DNA from: Terasakiella magnetica
GTDB lineage: Bacteria > Pseudomonadota > Alphaproteobacteria > Rhodospirillales > Magnetospirillaceae
DNA length: 64,000 bases
Assembly (NCBI GenBank): GCA_902729415.1
Contig: CACVCF010000068.1
Location: forward strand, 1 to 64,000
Reading direction: 5' to 3'
Part shown: one piece after another, positions 50,359 through 60,148 of the stretch
Layout of the letters: each line of letters begins with the position of its first letter
How positions within the stretch are numbered: position 1 is the first letter of the stretch
Position numbers and translations under genes: made by a program
Notes under the pieces: generated by a model
Seen by the model: only the letters and a program-made list of their open reading frames with translations
Database searches by the model: none
What the model was told of the DNA's origin: nothing

Positions 50359-51843
50359 ATGCGCCCCCATATTCCATTCGCCCTGTCGGCGATTATAGAC
50401 CGGGCCGCTTATGCCGTATTGCTGGCATTGCTGACCCTTGCCCAAGGCGTGGGAGAAGCCTCGGATATTTTCTTTGCCGTAACCACTGTCCCCGCCGTGC
50501 TGATGACGGTGCTGAACGAAGCCGCCTTCGTCATCATGCTGCGGGTGGTGACCAACCCGGCCCCTGACGAGGCCCTGCGCTGGCGGGTGACCGGTCAGCA
50601 TGGGCTGGCTCTGACCCTGCTGTTTCTGGGACTGGGGGGGGGGATCGCCCTGGGGGCGGACCCCTTGATCCGCCTCCTGGCGCCGGGCCTGACCGGGGCC
50701 GCCCATGACAAGGCCGTCCAACTCCAGCGGCTGACGGCGGCATTGCTGCCGTTGCAAGGGATGGCCGCCATCTTCGGCACCGTGCTGATCGGCCATGAAA
50801 AGACATGGCCGGGAGCCCTGCGCCTGCCGCTGACCAGCGGCGGCGCCGCCCTGGGGGCGCTGCTGTGCCTGTGGCAGGGTGACGGCAGCATCGACGGTTT
50901 TATTTTTTCCCTGATCGCCGCCGCCGCCGTAGTGACCCTGGGCCTGGGAGTCAGAGCCTTCGGCCTCTGTCACGGCCTGCGGGTGTTGCATTGGCCTCGC
51001 CGTCAGGTGATGGTTGAGATGGTCCGCGGATTAACGGTATTGGGAGGCAGCGGCATGGCGGCCAACGGTATCGTTCTGGTCGAGCGCACCCTCGCCTCGG
51101 GGCTGGGCGAGGGCGCCTTGTCGAGCATCAGTCTGGCCCGTTCATTCGTTCCGCTGTTGGGGGTGATATCAACCTCGGTCGCTACCGGCTGGTTCAGCCT
51201 GTCGCTGGCCAAAGGCCGCGGCCAGCAGCAAGAGCCCGACATCGCCCGCACCGGATGCGAGATGATGACTCTCAGCCTGCTGATCCTCGTTCCCCTGATG
51301 GCGCTGTTTCTGGCCCACACCGCCGATGTGGTCGCCCTGCTGTTCGAACGCGGACGCTTCACCGCCGCCGATACCGGGATGCTTCAGCCCATGGCGGTGG
51401 CGTTTGCCCTGGGTGCTCCGCTTTTCGCCATCAGCATCCCCCTCGGCCGGACCTTGCTGATGTGCAAGGCCGATGGGACGCTGCTGGTTTTCGCCTGGGG
51501 CGGGTTTGGTCTTTATATTGTCCTGGCCCTGCTGTGGAGCAAGGGTATGGGCGGGGGAACCTTTGGCCTGATTGCCGCCTATGTCGTCGCCATGCTGATC
51601 CAATCCCTGGCTCAGATGTACTATCTGACCGCTCGCCTTGGCCGGACCCTGCTGGCGGTGCCGCTGGGGCGTCTGCTGTGTCTGGCCGCCCTTGTCGGTG
51701 CCGTCCTGGCGATCTCGGCCCATCTGATGCCCGGCGACGTCAACCGGCTGATCGGCCTGGGCGCCGACACCGGCCTGACGCTGGCGGTCTTCGTCCTGGC
51801 GACATCATGGCTGGGCCTGTCCCCCGGCAGGACGGCACCATGA
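50359..51843 (+). CDS. MurJ/Wzx-type lipid-linked sugar flippase
   Basis: 494 residues with about fourteen membrane segments typical of the MOP superfamily. FFAVTTVPAVLMTVLNEAAFV, LARSFVPLLGVISTSVATGWF, LLFERGRFTAADTGML (the MurJ-like R-G-x-F segment) and ISIPLGRTLLMCKAD place it nearer MurJ than Wzx. In this locus it would flip the undecaprenyl-linked repeat unit. It overlaps the next glycosyltransferase gene by 4 bp. Confidence 0.88.
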   Translation: MRPHIPFALSAIIDRAAYAVLLALLTLAQGVGEASDIFFAVTTVPAVLMTVLNEAAFVIMLRVVTNPAPDEALRWRVTGQHGLALTLLFLGLGGGIALGADPLIRLLAPGLTGAAHDKAVQLQRLTAALLPLQGMAAIFGTVLIGHEKTWPGALRLPLTSGGAALGALLCLWQGDGSIDGFIFSLIAAAAVVTLGLGVRAFGLCHGLRVLHWPRRQVMVEMVRGLTVLGGSGMAANGIVLVERTLASGLGEGALSSISLARSFVPLLGVISTSVATGWFSLSLAKGRGQQQEPDIARTGCEMMTLSLLILVPLMALFLAHTADVVALLFERGRFTAADTGMLQPMAVAFALGAPLFAISIPLGRTLLMCKADGTLLVFAWGGFGLYIVLALLWSKGMGGGTFGLIAAYVVAMLIQSLAQMYYLTARLGRTLLAVPLGRLLCLAALVGAVLAISAHLMPGDVNRLIGLGADTGLTLAVFVLATSWLGLSPGRTAP

Positions 51844-53000
51844 AGATCATCTCGGTCTATAACCGCTATACCGTCCATGGTGGTGAGGACGAGGTCTTCC
51901 GCCGCGAGGCCGAATTGCTCGAAGCGGCGGGACACACCGTATTGCGCCATGTGGCCGAGAATTCCGAGCTGCTGAAAAAAGGGCACGGCGCCGCCATCGG
52001 CGCCATGATCTGGAACCGCGAAGCCGCCGACGCCATGACCCGGCAGGTACGAAACAGCCGGGCGGATATCGTTCACGTCCACAACTTCTTCGCCGCCTTG
52101 TCGCCCACCATCCTGACCGCCGCCCACGCCGCCGGGGCGGCGGTGGTGCTGACGCTGCACAATTTCCGGCTGTTTTGCGTCAACGGCATGCTGTTGCGGA
52201 ACGGCAAGGCGTGCGAGCGCTGCGTCGGCCTGCCCGTGGCCGTGCCCGGCATACTTCACGCCTGCTATCGCGGCAGCGCCGCCCAATCGGCGGCGGTAGC
52301 GGCCATGGTGGCGGTGCACCGGCTGGCGGGAACCTGGAGCCATGGCGTCGACCGCTTCGTGACCCTGACCGAGAACTCCCGCCGCATCGTCACCCAAGGC
52401 GGGCTGCCCGCCGCCAAAGTGGTGGTCAAACCCAATTTCGTCGAAGACCGCCATGATCCGTCGGGTCTCGACCACCCCCGCCACGGCGCCGTGATCGTCG
52501 GCCAGATGATGGCGGAAAAGGGCATCGCCCTGGCAGCGCAAGCATGGCTGGGACTGGATTACCCAGTCCGTTTCCTAGGTGAGGGGCCGCTGCGGGCCAC
52601 CATCGGCGGCGAAGGTCACAAGACTCAAGAAGAGGTGGCGCAGGCCATGCGTCAGGCGGCGTTCCTGGTGGTGCCCTCGCTGTGGTACGAAACCTTCGGG
52701 CTGGTGGTGATCGAAGCCTTCAGCGCCGCCCTGCCGGTTATCGCCAGCGGCCACGGCGCCTTGGCCGATCTGATCAAAGATGGTGAAACCGGCCTGTTGT
52801 TCCGTCCCGGCGATTCCGCCGATCTGGCTGCCAATATCCGTTGGGCGGTGGCCAATCCCCAAGCCATGCGCGAGATGGGGCGGCGCGCCCGCGAAACCTA
52901 CGAACGGCTTTACACCCCCGCCGCCAACCTGCCCCAACTGGAAGCGATTTACGAAGCCGCCTTGATCGCCCGCAGCGCAGCGATTACCGGCACGCTGTGA
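51840..53000 (+). CDS. Glycosyltransferase family 4 protein
   Basis: 386 residues from ATG 51840. The N-terminal GT-B domain has YTVHGGEDEVFRREAELLEAAG and DIVHVHNFFAALSPTI. The C-terminal domain has VIVGQMMAEKGIALAAQAW, PSLWYETFGLVVIEAFSAALPVIA and GETGLLFRPGDSADLA, with the E-x7-E pair. CVNGMLLRNGKACERCVG holds cysteines seen in a subset of polysaccharide GT4 enzymes. It forms an operon with the flippase and overlaps the convergent next glycosyltransferase by 17 bp. Confidence 0.92.
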   Translation: MKIISVYNRYTVHGGEDEVFRREAELLEAAGHTVLRHVAENSELLKKGHGAAIGAMIWNREAADAMTRQVRNSRADIVHVHNFFAALSPTILTAAHAAGAAVVLTLHNFRLFCVNGMLLRNGKACERCVGLPVAVPGILHACYRGSAAQSAAVAAMVAVHRLAGTWSHGVDRFVTLTENSRRIVTQGGLPAAKVVVKPNFVEDRHDPSGLDHPRHGAVIVGQMMAEKGIALAAQAWLGLDYPVRFLGEGPLRATIGGEGHKTQEEVAQAMRQAAFLVVPSLWYETFGLVVIEAFSAALPVIASGHGALADLIKDGETGLLFRPGDSADLAANIRWAVANPQAMREMGRRARETYERLYTPAANLPQLEAIYEAALIARSAAITGTL

Positions 53001-54204
53001 TGACATCCAGGAATTTTCCGCCAATGGCGTCGATATCGAACTTCCGTTCGGCCCAGGCCCGCGCCGCCTTGCCACAGCGTTCCCGCATGCCCCGGTCATC
53101 CAGCAACGTCTGGGCCGCCGCCACGAAGCCCGCAGGGTCATCGGGGGCGACCACGATCCCGGCCCCGGCCTGCGTGATGGTGCGCGCCGCCAGATTATCC
53201 AGCGGGACCGCCGCAAGGATGGGCCGCCCTGCACACAGATAAGCCAGCACCTTGGACGGCACCGACAGCTCCCCCGCATAGGGTTCGAGGATGGCGACGG
53301 CCACGGCGGCCCCGGCCAGCATGGCGGGCAGATCGCCGTAATCCTGGAAATCCAGCAGATACAGATTATCCAATCCCCGCTCGGCCTTGGCGCGCTCCAG
53401 CCATTGGCGCCCCAGCCCCTGGCTGGCCACCACCACCACCACGTCGGGGCGGTCGCGCGTGGCCTGGGCAAGGGCGGCCAGCAGGGCGGGGTTATGCTTC
53501 AGCCCCAAGGTGCCGGAGTAAAGCAGCAGCTGCTTATCGCTCAGCCCCTGACGCCGCACCCATCCGTTATCGGCGGGCAAGACGGGAAGCTCATCCAGGG
53601 GCGCCCAATTGGGAATGACATGAATCCGCGACGCCGCCACGCCACCCGCAACACAAAGAGGGATGAAATCGGGCGTGATGGCAACGACACCGTCGCTTTC
53701 AGCCAAGATCCGGAATTCCTGCCGCCGCAGCAGTTCCGCCACCATGCCGCCCAGTACCGGAACTTTTTGCCGCAACACCCCGGCGGCGGCCAGCGAGATG
53801 ATGTCTTGCAGCCAACTGAGGAAGGCGCCGCCGCCATCATGGGCCGCCGCCAACAGCGCCGCCTGAATGGCGGGCGGCGCATTGCCGGAAAGAACCACAT
53901 CAGGCCGAAAGGCCACCGTTCTGCGGGCAACCAGCGCCGCATAGCGGCGCTCGTGCCGCCAGCGATGCAAGGGCTGGTATTTGGGTACCGGCAGCCCCAG
54001 ACCCAGGGCCGCGAGGGTCAGGCCGCAAGGATCGTCCCGCTGCGGCGCCAGGGCGCCATGGGGAGACTCAAAATCGGCGGAATAGCAGTGCAGAACCCGA
54101 TGCCCCTGCCGCGCCAGCCACCGCGATAGCTGGACCGGAAAGGCGTGGCCCGCATAGTCGTGAACCATCAAACGCAAGCGGCCTCCGCGTTTCCGTTCGG
54201 TCAT
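52984..54204 (-). CDS. Glycosyltransferase family 4 protein (WbuB-like)
   Basis: 406 residues. The N-terminal part (VHDYAGHAFPVQLSRWLARQGHRVLH in parts) and PDVVLSGNAPPAIQAALL belong to the WcaI/WbuB branch of GT4. The donor domain has LLLYSGTLGLKHNPALLA, YLLDFQDYGDLPAMLAGA and PSKVLAYLCAGRPILAAV. WbuB-type enzymes often transfer fucosamine or similar deoxyamino sugars. The sugar cannot be read here. It is followed, 9 bp upstream on the same strand, by a radical SAM gene that is probably co-transcribed. Confidence 0.9.
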   Translation of the reverse strand: MTERKRGGRLRLMVHDYAGHAFPVQLSRWLARQGHRVLHCYSADFESPHGALAPQRDDPCGLTLAALGLGLPVPKYQPLHRWRHERRYAALVARRTVAFRPDVVLSGNAPPAIQAALLAAAHDGGGAFLSWLQDIISLAAAGVLRQKVPVLGGMVAELLRRQEFRILAESDGVVAITPDFIPLCVAGGVAASRIHVIPNWAPLDELPVLPADNGWVRRQGLSDKQLLLYSGTLGLKHNPALLAALAQATRDRPDVVVVVASQGLGRQWLERAKAERGLDNLYLLDFQDYGDLPAMLAGAAVAVAILEPYAGELSVPSKVLAYLCAGRPILAAVPLDNLAARTITQAGAGIVVAPDDPAGFVAAAQTLLDDRGMRERCGKAARAWAERKFDIDAIGGKFLDVITACR

Positions 54205-54213
54205 GGCCCCCCC

Positions 54214-55230
54214 TCAGTCGAGAACCGATGACGCCGCCAGTGCCGAGGGACCGGTATCGGCCTTCGGCCGCAACACCCGTCCCAGCAATTCCCGGCGGAA
54301 CCCGATGCTGCGCTTGAACGCCGCCACATCTTGGATGCGGAAATCAAATCCCGGCTTCCACACCATAAGGGGCGAGATCACCCGCAAGACCCCCACCTGA
54401 TAGACCGAGGCGCTATAATTGACTTCGGCATGGGCGGGATCGGTCACATTGGCCAGTACGGTGACGCCAAGGGCGGCGCATTCCGCCCTGACCGCCGCTA
54501 CCAGAGCCCGGTAGCGCGGCACCAAAGCCGGGGGAAGGGCAGTGCGGTATTGGGCGAAGTCCAAAGGAGTGATGGGACGGATCTGCAAGGTTCGCATCCC
54601 ATAGCGGGCATAAAGCCCCGGCAGGGCGGCAAGATCCTCGATCGTCTCGGCGCAGACGGTAAAATTAATACGCAAAGCCGGACCACCGGCAGCACTTTCG
54701 TCCGCGATCATCCTGAGGGCGGAGAGATGGCGGTCAAAGGACGCACCGGTCATCATCCGCTCGAAACTCTCCCGCGTGGTGCCGTGAGAGGACACCACCA
54801 CTTCATCCAACCCCAGGTCCACCGCCCGGCGGAACTGTTCTTGCCGCAAGGCCATGGCGTTGGTCACCAATGCCACATGCGGCACGCCGTATGCTTTGGC
54901 CAGCCGGATGATATCAGGGAAGCGGGGGTCGGTGGTGGGCTCGGCGCCGCATCCTACGTGCACTTGCAATGCGGTCGGAAAAAACTGTTCGGCCAGCCGT
55001 TCAAAATCAGCGGTGCTGAAGCGGGCACGGGGCTGGGAGGCCACCCATTGCGCATCGGAATAGCAGCACATCCGACAGCGGAGATTGCAGCCGAGAACCG
55101 GATCAAGGCGAACGATGGTATGACGCCAGCCCAGCATATCGGCCAGCAGCACATAAAGAAACTTAAGCCGGAGGCTTCCAATCGCCCGGTTCAATTTCAA
55201 CAACGACGTGGTTTTGTAAAAGACTGCCAT
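54214..55230 (-). CDS. Radical SAM protein (second in the polysaccharide locus)
   Basis: 338 residues from ATG 55230 (MAVFYKTTS), with AGAGG upstream. A TTG at 55290 would add 20 residues. The radical SAM motif is CNLRCRMC (C-x3-C-x2-C, about 48-55), with CYSDAQ just after it, then HVGCGAEPTTDPRFP and a long TIM-barrel-like body. The C-terminus lacks the cysteine set of a SPASM domain. It may process a sugar or lipid intermediate. It is transcribed before the WbuB-like glycosyltransferase and divergent from galE. Confidence 0.85.
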   Translation of the reverse strand: MAVFYKTTSLLKLNRAIGSLRLKFLYVLLADMLGWRHTIVRLDPVLGCNLRCRMCCYSDAQWVASQPRARFSTADFERLAEQFFPTALQVHVGCGAEPTTDPRFPDIIRLAKAYGVPHVALVTNAMALRQEQFRRAVDLGLDEVVVSSHGTTRESFERMMTGASFDRHLSALRMIADESAAGGPALRINFTVCAETIEDLAALPGLYARYGMRTLQIRPITPLDFAQYRTALPPALVPRYRALVAAVRAECAALGVTVLANVTDPAHAEVNYSASVYQVGVLRVISPLMVWKPGFDFRIQDVAAFKRSIGFRRELLGRVLRPKADTGPSALAASSVLD

Positions 55231-55380
55231 CCCAAGCCTCTGGCATCCGGGCTGTTTCGAACCAGCTTCGCACCAGCCGCATCTGCGCAACTTTTAGCAT
55301 AAAACATCCCATTGACGAGCGCTATCGATGCTTCCAAGATCCCGGTCACACATTCATCCTAGGTTGCGGGAATTGCAAGG

Positions 55381-56361
55381 TTGACCAGCCCAAAAGTACT
55401 TGTCACGGGGGGCGCCGGTTATGTGGGCAGCCATACCTGCAAAGCGCTGGCGGCTGCGGGATTCCTGCCCATAAGCCTCGACAACCTCACACGCGGGCAT
55501 CGTCATGCCGTCCGCTGGGGGCCGCTGGAGCAAGGCGACGTCCGGGATGGAGATTTCCTGAAGGCGGTCTTGGCCGCCCATCGCCCGGCGGCGGTCCTGC
55601 ACTTCGCAGCCTTGGCCTATCCGGCGGAATCCGTCACTCGTCCCGACCTTTATTTCGACAATAACGTGGTCGGCACCCTGACCCTGCTGCAAGCCCTGCA
55701 TGCGGCAGGAATAAGCCGAATGATCGCGTCCAGCAGTTGCGCTGTTTATGGCGCGGCGCCCACCCTGCCGGTCTCCGAGGACACCCCCTGCCTGCCCATT
55801 ACCGCTTATGGCGCCAGTAAGCTGATGATGGAGCAGATGCAGGCGGAATTCAGCCGCGCCTTCGGCCTGCGCCGCTTCGCCCTGCGCTATTTCAACGCCG
55901 CCGGGGCCGACCCGTCCGGGGAATTGGGCGAGGACCACGACCCCGAACTCCACCTGATTCCCAATGCGTTGCGGGTGGCATGCGGCCTGCGCCCCCATCT
56001 GGATGTTCACGGCGAGGACTATCCCACCCCCGATGGAACCTGCATCCGCGATTACCTGCATGTCAGCGATCTGGCCGACGCCCATGTGGCGGCCATGAAG
56101 GCGCTGCTGGACGGATCGCCGGGGGGCGTTCTCAACCTGGGAACCGGCACCGGCCACAGCGTCCGTCAGGTCGCAGCCATCGTCAGCACCATCACCGGCC
56201 GCCCGGTCCCGCTGCGCGTCGGGCCGCGGCGCCCCGGCGACCCCCCCGCCTTGGTGGCCGACGCCACCCGCGCGGCCCGGATCGGAATCGCCTATCCCCG
56301 CAGTGACATGCCCACCATGATCGCCACCGCCTGGGCCTGGATGACCCGCCGACAGGACTGA
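55381..56361 (+). CDS. galE: UDP-glucose 4-epimerase
   Basis: 326 residues, start TTG 55381 directly after AAGG, a weak initiation context. The extended SDR fold shows the NAD loop TGGAGYVGSHTCKAL (about 8-22), active-site Ser/Tyr/Lys in SSSCAVYGA and YGASKLMMEQ, and RYFNAAGADPSGELGEDH, diagnostic of GalE. It interconverts UDP-glucose and UDP-galactose, or the GlcNAc forms, supplying the polysaccharide locus. The ATGACGTCAT palindrome at 56375-56384, just after its stop, may serve the next operon. Confidence 0.92.
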   Translation: MTSPKVLVTGGAGYVGSHTCKALAAAGFLPISLDNLTRGHRHAVRWGPLEQGDVRDGDFLKAVLAAHRPAAVLHFAALAYPAESVTRPDLYFDNNVVGTLTLLQALHAAGISRMIASSSCAVYGAAPTLPVSEDTPCLPITAYGASKLMMEQMQAEFSRAFGLRRFALRYFNAAGADPSGELGEDHDPELHLIPNALRVACGLRPHLDVHGEDYPTPDGTCIRDYLHVSDLADAHVAAMKALLDGSPGGVLNLGTGTGHSVRQVAAIVSTITGRPVPLRVGPRRPGDPPALVADATRAARIGIAYPRSDMPTMIATAWAWMTRRQD

Positions 56362-56442
56362 TCCCAGCCAGCCAATGACGTCATGCATAGGCACGGCCAC
56401 GGGCCGACGCGCCGCACCCAAATCGGTATTGACATGCGCGAT

Positions 56443-56481
56443 TAAATGAATGACCATTCATTTATGGTGAATGGTCATTCA
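56443..56481. promoter_or_regulatory. Two palindromic operators, probable TetR-type sites
   Basis: A 22-bp perfect palindrome, TAAATGAATG-AC-CATTCATTTA (56443-56464), and a second, TGAATG-GT-CATTCA (56468-56481), share the core GAATGnnCATTC. Their centres are 21 bp apart, two helix turns, so two dimers could bind on one face. They lie 14-52 bp upstream of ATG 56495, and a TTGACA hexamer is at 56429-56434. The operon encodes a TetR-family regulator, and similar TGAATGA...TCATTCA boxes are bound by FadR-type TetR proteins of fatty-acid breakdown. Acyl-CoA-responsive repression is the likely mechanism. Confidence 0.8.
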
Positions 56482-56494
56482 GTTTGAGGCTCGG

Positions 56495-57268
<774 letters not shown>

Positions 57269-57292
57269 ACATCCCCCAAAGGAGCGAGAAAC

Positions 57293-58039
57293 ATGAAGTT
57301 CGAGGATAAGGTCGCCCTGGTCACCGGTGGCGCTTCCGGTATCGGTCTTTGCACCGTCCAATCCCTGGCCGAGCTGGGCGCCGACGTCTTGCTGGCAGAC
57401 ATCAACGCCGATGCGGGCGAGAAGGCGGCGGCGGACATCCGCGCCAAGGGCGGCAAGGTCCAGTTCATCCGCCTGGACGTCACCGACAAGGCTTCCATCA
57501 AGGCGGTGCGCGATCAGGTCTTGGCGACCAAGGGCCGCCTCGACGTGCTGTGCAACGTGGCGGGCTGGGGCCACATCCAGCCGTTCGTCGACAATGACGA
57601 CGCCTTCATCGCCAAGGTGATGGCCCTGAACCTGAACGGCCCCATCGAGCTGATCCGTGCCTTCTTCCCCTCGATGATCGAGAAGAAGGGCGGCAAGATC
57701 GTCAACGTCTCGTCCGATGCGGGCCGCGTCGGCAGCCTTGGCGAAAGCGTCTATTCAGCGGCCAAGGGCGGTCTGATCGCCTTCAGCAAGTCCCTGGCCC
57801 GCGAAGGCGCCCGCTATGGCATCAACGTCAACGCCATCTGCCCCGGCCCCACCGACACCCCCCTGCTCAAGTCCGAGCCGGAAAAGTTCCTGGAAGCCTT
57901 CCTCAAGGTCATTCCCATGCGCCGCTTCGGCAAGCCGTCGGAAGTGGCCGACGGTATCGTCTTCCTGGCCAGCAACCGCGCCGACTACATCACCGGCCAG
58001 GTGCTGAGCGTCAACGGCGGCATCACCATGGTGGGCTGA
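57293..58039 (+). CDS. Short-chain dehydrogenase, hydroxyacyl-CoA dehydrogenase type
   Basis: 248 residues. NAD-binding TGGASGIG (about 11-18), the NxAG region as [10 protein letters not shown], and the catalytic Ser-Tyr-Lys as [10 protein letters not shown] and YSAAKGG (about 155-161). It resembles 2-hydroxycyclohexanecarboxyl-CoA dehydrogenase (BadH) and other SDR hydroxyacyl-CoA dehydrogenases. It would oxidise the hydroxyl made by the hydratase before it. It lies 24 bp after that gene with AAAGGAG upstream. Confidence 0.9.
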   Translation: MKFEDKVALVTGGASGIGLCTVQSLAELGADVLLADINADAGEKAAADIRAKGGKVQFIRLDVTDKASIKAVRDQVLATKGRLDVLCNVAGWGHIQPFVDNDDAFIAKVMALNLNGPIELIRAFFPSMIEKKGGKIVNVSSDAGRVGSLGESVYSAAKGGLIAFSKSLAREGARYGINVNAICPGPTDTPLLKSEPEKFLEAFLKVIPMRRFGKPSEVADGIVFLASNRADYITGQVLSVNGGITMVG

Positions 58040-58070
58040 GGCCCGTCCCAACTGGAAAGGAAATTATGAG

Positions 58071-58889
58071 ATGAGAACCTTCAAGGCCGCTGAATACAAA
58101 GCCCAGCACTTCGACTGGAAGGTCGACGGCAAGGTGGCGACGCTGACCCTGAACCGTCCCGACAAGAAGAATCCGCTGACGTTCGATTCCTATGGCGAAC
58201 TGCGCGACCTGTTCAACAATCTGGTCTACGCCACCGACGTCAAGTCCGTGGTCATCACCGGCGAGGGCAACAATTTCTGCTCTGGCGGCGACGTCCACGA
58301 GATCATCGGGCCGCTGACCAAGATGGACATGCCCGGCCTGCTGGAATTCACCCGCATGACCGGCGACGCCGTCAAGGCCATGCGCATGTGTCCCCAGCCC
58401 ATCATCGCCGCCATCGACGGCATCTGCGCCGGTGCCGGAACCATGCTGGCCTCGGCCTCCGATATCCGTCTGGGCACCGCGCGTTCCAAGGTGGCGTTCC
58501 TGTTCGTCCGCGTCGGGCTGGCGGGCGCCGACATGGGGGCCTGCACCTTGCTGCCGCGCCTGATCGGCCTGTCCCGCGCCGCCGAACTGCTCTACACCGG
58601 CCGCGCCATGGGTGGCGAGGAAGCCGAGCGTTGGGGCTTCTACAACTCGCTGCATGCCCCGGAAGAGATTCTGGCCAATGCCACCAAGCTGGCTCACAGC
58701 CTCGCCGACGGCCCCACCTTCGGCCATGCCATGACCAAGAAGATGCTGTGGCAGGAATGGAACCAGGGCCTCGGCGAGTGCATCGAGGCCGAAGCCCAGG
58801 CCCAGGCCATCTGCATGAAGACCAACGACTTCGAGCGCGCTTACGTGGCTTTCGCCGCCAAGCAATCGCCCAAGTTCGAAGGTAACTAA
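58071..58889 (+). CDS. Crotonase-fold enoyl-CoA hydratase/isomerase family protein lacking the canonical glutamates
   Basis: 272 residues. The crotonase CoA and oxyanion motifs [14 protein letters not shown] (about 64-77) and [16 protein letters not shown] (about 118-133) are present. Where hydratases have GGGCEL and PE-x5-PG, this protein has GAGTML and [12 protein letters not shown], so both catalytic glutamates are absent and an aspartate lies in the second segment. It probably catalyses another reaction of the superfamily, such as ring-opening hydrolysis of a 2-ketocyclohexane-carboxyl-CoA (BadI-like) or isomerisation. Start ATG 58071 with AAAGGA upstream. A strong hairpin follows the stop. 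Confidence 0.82.
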   Translation: MRTFKAAEYKAQHFDWKVDGKVATLTLNRPDKKNPLTFDSYGELRDLFNNLVYATDVKSVVITGEGNNFCSGGDVHEIIGPLTKMDMPGLLEFTRMTGDAVKAMRMCPQPIIAAIDGICAGAGTMLASASDIRLGTARSKVAFLFVRVGLAGADMGACTLLPRLIGLSRAAELLYTGRAMGGEEAERWGFYNSLHAPEEILANATKLAHSLADGPTFGHAMTKKMLWQEWNQGLGECIEAEAQAQAICMKTNDFERAYVAFAAKQSPKFEGN

Positions 58890-58902
58890 TACGTAAAGCC
58901 GT

Positions 58903-58936
58903 CCGGGCGCGGTGCCATCACCGCGCCCGGCGATTT
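58903..58936 (+). terminator. GC-rich hairpin followed by ATTTT inside the catabolic operon
   Basis: CCGGGCGCGGT (58903-58913) and ACCGCGCCCGG (58920-58930) form a perfect 11-bp stem with a 6-nt loop, followed by CGATTTT. Placed between the crotonase-like gene and the acyl-CoA dehydrogenase gene, it may be a partial terminator or an mRNA-stabilising stem that sets unequal levels of the two parts of the operon. The T-run is short, so full termination is doubtful. Confidence 0.7.
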
Positions 58937-58957
58937 TAAGACTAAGGGATTAAACTG

Positions 58958-60148
58958 ATGAGCGACGCCTCGTTCCTCGACTGGCCCTTCTTCGACCAAA
59001 GCCACCGCGACTTCGCGGCGGCGTTGGAAGAGTGGGCCAACACCGCCCTTCCCAAGGTGTGTCCCAAGGACGAGGCGCACGGCCCGGCCATGGACCAGAC
59101 CGCCAAGCGGCTGGTGCGTGAACTGGGAAAGGCCGGGTTCCTGGCCGCCAGCATCCCCGCCGCCTATGGGGGGCGGGCCAAGGATTTCGACGTCCGGGCC
59201 ATCTGCCTGGGCCGCGAGATTCTGGGCCGTCACGCCGGTCTCGCCGATTTCGCCTTCGCCATGCAAGGCCTGGGCAGCGCCGCCATCACCTTGTTCGGCA
59301 CCGAAGCCCAGAAACAGCGGTACCTGCCCAAGGTCGGCCGGGGCGAGGCCATCGCCGCCTTCGCCATCTCCGAGGTGGACGCGGGCTCTGACGTGGGCAA
59401 TATGAGCACGCAAGCGGTTCTGGACGGCGACCATTACGTCATCAATGGGGCCAAGACCTGGATCTCCAACGCCGGTTTGGCCGATTTCTACACCGTGTTC
59501 GCCCGCATCGGCGACGGAACCGGCGCCAAGAATCTGGCCGCCTTCGTGGTTGACGCCGACACCCCCGGCCTGTCGGTCTCGGAACGTATCGACGTCATCG
59601 CGCCCCATCCGCTGGGCTCGCTCAAATTCGAAAAGATGCGAGTGCCCGCCGCCAACATGCTGGGCCAGCCCGGTGAAGGCTTCAAGGTCGCCATGTCGGT
59701 GCTCGACGTCTTTCGCACCACCGTCGGCGCCGCCGCCCTGGGCTTTGCCCGCCGCGCCCTGGACGAGGCCCTGGCGAGGATCTTCAAACGCAAGGTGTTC
59801 GGCTCGCCCCTGGCCGATTACCAGCTGACCCAGGCCAAGATCGCCGAAATGGCGGTGGCCATCGACGCCAGCGCCCTTTTGATCTACCGCTCGGCCTGGA
59901 CCAAGGACGCCAAGGGCGGACGGGTGACGCGCGAAGCCTCCATGGCCAAGCAATTCGCCACCGATCAGGCCCAAGTGGTGATCGATCAGGCGGTGCAGCT
60001 ATGGGGCGGCTTGGGCGTGGTCAGCGGCGTCATGGTCGAACAACTTTACCGTGAAATCCGGGCGCTGCGCATCTACGAGGGCACCAGCGAAGTCCAGAAG
60101 CTGGTCATCGCCGCCAAGGTGTTCGAGGACTTCAAGCATGGCGGCTGA
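58958..60148 (+). CDS. Acyl-CoA dehydrogenase
   Basis: 396 residues with the complete ACAD layout: [15 protein letters not shown] (FAD-binding, about 130-144), [44 protein letters not shown] and [20 protein letters not shown]. The catalytic Glu is in [14 protein letters not shown] (about 374-380). It dehydrogenates an acyl-CoA intermediate, with electrons going to ETF. The substrate is probably cyclic or branched given the neighbours. It overlaps the next SDR gene by 11 bp and is preceded by the intra-operon hairpin. Confidence 0.93.
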   Translation: MSDASFLDWPFFDQSHRDFAAALEEWANTALPKVCPKDEAHGPAMDQTAKRLVRELGKAGFLAASIPAAYGGRAKDFDVRAICLGREILGRHAGLADFAFAMQGLGSAAITLFGTEAQKQRYLPKVGRGEAIAAFAISEVDAGSDVGNMSTQAVLDGDHYVINGAKTWISNAGLADFYTVFARIGDGTGAKNLAAFVVDADTPGLSVSERIDVIAPHPLGSLKFEKMRVPAANMLGQPGEGFKVAMSVLDVFRTTVGAAALGFARRALDEALARIFKRKVFGSPLADYQLTQAKIAEMAVAIDASALLIYRSAWTKDAKGGRVTREASMAKQFATDQAQVVIDQAVQLWGGLGVVSGVMVEQLYREIRALRIYEGTSEVQKLVIAAKVFEDFKHGG

